Positions 62,299 to 64,000 of a stretch of DNA of 64,000 bases are shown piece by piece. Source of the stretch: Streptomyces sp. SW4 (GTDB lineage Bacteria; Actinomycetota; Actinomycetes; Streptomycetales; Streptomycetaceae); NCBI GenBank assembly GCA_003248315.1, contig QKWM01000004.1:868001-932000 (forward strand), given 5' to 3'. The stretch's first letter is position 1. Each line of letters opens with the position of its first letter. The translations under genes and the position numbers were made by a program. The notes under the pieces are model-generated. The model made no database searches. It saw only the letters and a program-made list of their open reading frames with translations, and was not told the origin of the DNA.

Positions 62299-63216
62299 TC
62301 AGGTCGCCAGCGGCAGCACGCTCGCACCCTGCAGATCCAGGCTCAGGCGGTTCGCGGCCCAGTCCGCGCCCGCCAGCGCCTCGACCTTGTCGGCGGTGTC
62401 CGCGTCGGCGAGCGCCATGACCGTCGGTCCGGCGCCGGAGATGACCGCGGGGACCCCGTCGGCGCGCAGCCGCTCCACCAGCGCCGCGCTCTCCGGCATG
62501 GCGGGCGCGCGGTACTCCTGGTGGAGCCGGTCCTCGGTGGCCGGCAGCAGCAGCTCGGGGCGCCTGGTCAGGGCCTCGACGAGCAGCGCGGCGCGGCCGG
62601 CGTTGACGGCGGCGTCGACGTGCGGGACGGTGCGCGGCAGCAGACCGCGGGCCGTCTCCGTCAGTACCGGCTTTCCGGGCACGAAAACCACCGGAACGAT
62701 GGAATCGGCGGGCTCCATCCTGATCGCCCGGGCCGCGCCGCCCTCCATCCAGGACAGGGTGAAGCCGCCCAGCAGACAGGCCGCGACGTTGTCGGGGTGG
62801 CCCTCGATCTCGGTGGCCAGGTCGAGCAGCGCGGCGTCGTCGAGGCGGGCCTCGCCGCCTATGGTCACGGCGCGGGCGGCGACGATGCCGGCGCAGATGG
62901 CGGCGGAGGAGGAGCCGAGGCCGCGGCCGTGCGGGATGCGGTTGGCGCAGACGATCTCCAGGCCGCGCGGCTGGCCGCCGAGGGCCTCGAAGGCGGTGCG
63001 CAGGGACCGTACGAGGAGATGCTTCTCGTCACGGGGCAGCGTCTCGCTGCCCTCCCCCGCGATGTCGATGTGCAGCCCGGAGTCGGCCACCCGGACGACG
63101 ACGTCGTCGTAGAGGCCCAGCGCGAGGCCGAGGGCGTCGAAGCCCGGGCCGAGGTTGGCGCTGGTGGCGGGGACGCGCACCCGGACGGCGGCGGCGCGGA
63201 ACGCTGGACCGGCCAT
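62299..63216 (-). CDS. thrB: Homoserine kinase
   Basis: A 305-residue GHMP kinase that phosphorylates L-homoserine in threonine synthesis. Motif 1 is VRVPATSANLGPGFDALG, the ATP loop is IPHGRGLGSSSAAICAG (PxxxGLGSSSA), and the third motif is ISGAGPTVMALA. The frame is intact. It follows thrC with a 346-bp gap, so it may have its own promoter. Confidence 0.96.
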   Translation of the reverse strand: MAGPAFRAAAVRVRVPATSANLGPGFDALGLALGLYDDVVVRVADSGLHIDIAGEGSETLPRDEKHLLVRSLRTAFEALGGQPRGLEIVCANRIPHGRGLGSSSAAICAGIVAARAVTIGGEARLDDAALLDLATEIEGHPDNVAACLLGGFTLSWMEGGAARAIRMEPADSIVPVVFVPGKPVLTETARGLLPRTVPHVDAAVNAGRAALLVEALTRRPELLLPATEDRLHQEYRAPAMPESAALVERLRADGVPAVISGAGPTVMALADADTADKVEALAGADWAANRLSLDLQGASVLPLAT

Positions 63217-63562
63217 CGCTCGTTGACTCTCCTTGAGCTGCGTGATGGTCGAATGAAATCGATGACGTACGAAACCACGGGGCCGCCGCTGCCTGCCGAA
63301 CGGGCGACCGCTCCCGTGCCGCATTCCGGCCGTGGAGACGGCGCGGCACCGCGGCATATGCGCGGGCGGGTTCGGTACAGCCTATCGAAGGAAGGTTCTG
63401 TGGCGACATAGGGCGCACAGGAGGCGCACGATGCGTGTCGTAAGCCCCCTGTGCACCCCCCATAGGGAACTTCCCCGGGCAAGCGTCCCCTTACGCCTTC
63501 GTACGCGGGCGGGGACGCCTCCGGCCGAGCGCCCCGGGCAGGCCAGGGCGCTCACCTCGGGC
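63217..63562 (-). other. thrC-thrB intergenic region
   Basis: 346 bp without a gene. A TAGGCT -10-like hexamer on the minus strand (63379-63384) could serve thrB with a leader of about 155 nt. Two hairpins follow thrC: GAGCGCCC/GGGCGCTC at 63527-63553 and GCGTCCCC/GGGGACGC at 63483-63518. Together they suggest that thrC ends here and thrB restarts. Confidence 0.5.
63527..63553 (-). terminator. Hairpin after thrC
   Basis: GAGCGCCC and GGGCGCTC form a perfect 8-bp stem, beginning 10 bp after the thrC stop. A second stem follows. No T tract is present. Confidence 0.6.
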
Positions 63563-64000
63563 CTAGGCCAGCCCGAGCCGCTCGGCGGCGGCGGCCGCGT
63601 CGACCGGGACGGTGACCGGCTGCGGGGCGCCGGCGACGGCCCAGTCGGGGTCCTTCAGGCCGTTGCCGGTGACGGTGCACACGATCTTCTGGCCCGGGTC
63701 GACCTTGCCCAGCTCGGCCGCCTTCAGCAGACCGGCGACGGACGCCGCGGAGGCGGGCTCCACGAAGACGCCCTCCTGCGAGGCCAACAGCCGGTAGGCG
63801 CGCAGGATCTCACGGTCCGTCACCTCGTCGATGAGGCCGCCGGACTCGTCCCGGGCCGCCAGGGCGTACGACCAGGAGGCCGGGTTGCCGATGCGGATGG
63901 CGGTGGCGATGGTCGACGGGTCCTTGACGACCTCGCCGCGCACGATCGGGGCGCTGCCGGAGGCCTGGAAGCCCCACATGCGGGGCCGCTTCGTGGCGAC
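63563..64000 (-). CDS. thrC: Threonine synthase, C-terminal part (cut by window edge)
   Basis: The last 145 or so residues of a PLP-dependent fold-type II enzyme that converts O-phosphohomoserine to threonine. Visible motifs are [41 protein letters not shown] and the cofactor-phosphate segment [14 protein letters not shown]. The N-terminal part with the PLP lysine lies beyond position 64000. It precedes thrB on the same strand. Confidence 0.93.
   Translation of the reverse strand, partial: VATKRPRMWGFQASGSAPIVRGEVVKDPSTIATAIRIGNPASWSYALAARDESGGLIDEVTDREILRAYRLLASQEGVFVEPASAASVAGLLKAAELGKVDPGQKIVCTVTGNGLKDPDWAVAGAPQPVTVPVDAAAAAERLGLA

Overview
The window is a high-GC (about 70%) actinobacterial chromosome segment and reads as Streptomyces. 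It carries scy/filP cytoskeletal genes, an absC-type regulator, the cslA-glxA glycan pair, nucS, a chitinase with the classical Streptomyces direct-repeat promoter, GTG/TTG starts, and apparent leaderless starts. From memory, the gene order follows the S. coelicolor stretch from icmA to thrC (roughly SCO5415 down to SCO5355). The exception is the cellulase-glxA-cslA block, which I remember elsewhere in that genome (around SCO2836-2838).

Layout. 1-8.5 kb: isobutyryl-CoA mutase large subunit, two DUF3817 membrane proteins, a MarR regulator, the GH6/glxA/cslA apical-glycan block and a thiamine-binding-type protein. 8.6-15.5 kb: three tandem AIM24 genes, absC, a two-component system divergent from its PepSY protein, and an MFS exporter. 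15.7-18.6 kb: meaB, thiolase and methylmalonyl-CoA epimerase. 18.8-24 kb: scy and filP. 24-28 kb: two tandem ABC-2 cassettes. 28-31 kb: a zinc-finger-like protein, a luciferase-like monooxygenase, a conserved small protein and nucS. 31-43.5 kb: a STAND-like membrane NTPase, a STAS protein, 3-hydroxyacyl-CoA dehydrogenase, TetR plus a divergent ABC-2 exporter, cobalamin adenosyltransferase, a NarL-type two-component pair, the chitinase and a DUF2550 protein. 43.5-51.5 kb: the complete atpIBEFHAGDC operon. 51.7-64 kb: WecA/TagO-like transferase, SHMT-like protein, LMW-phosphatase-like protein, tsaC, prmC, prfA, rpmE, an LCP protein, rho, thrB and partial thrC.

Functional links. IcmA, MeaB, epimerase, thiolase, hydroxyacyl-CoA dehydrogenase and the cobalamin adenosyltransferase together supply B12-dependent acyl-CoA rearrangement and acetoacetyl/methylmalonyl-CoA chemistry. 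CslA, GlxA and the GH6 lipoprotein form the tip-glycan machinery, and Scy and FilP organise the same hyphal tip. The atp to rho region is housekeeping.

Important caveat. About fifty genuine reading-frame breaks occur in the window. Every one is explained by one base missing from a short G or C run, and many lie in indispensable single-copy genes (atpG, prfA, rho, wecA, tsaC). Restoring one base per site gives the expected family lengths. I therefore treat these as consensus errors and annotate the genes across the breaks.

The best regulatory signals are a palindromic operator inside the icmA promoter, a Rex-type operator at the atp promoter, a sigma-R promoter upstream of rpmE, DasR-like direct repeats before the chitinase, and an AT-rich TetR-type operator. 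I found no CRISPR array, prophage, insertion sequence, tRNA, rRNA or clear new defence system.
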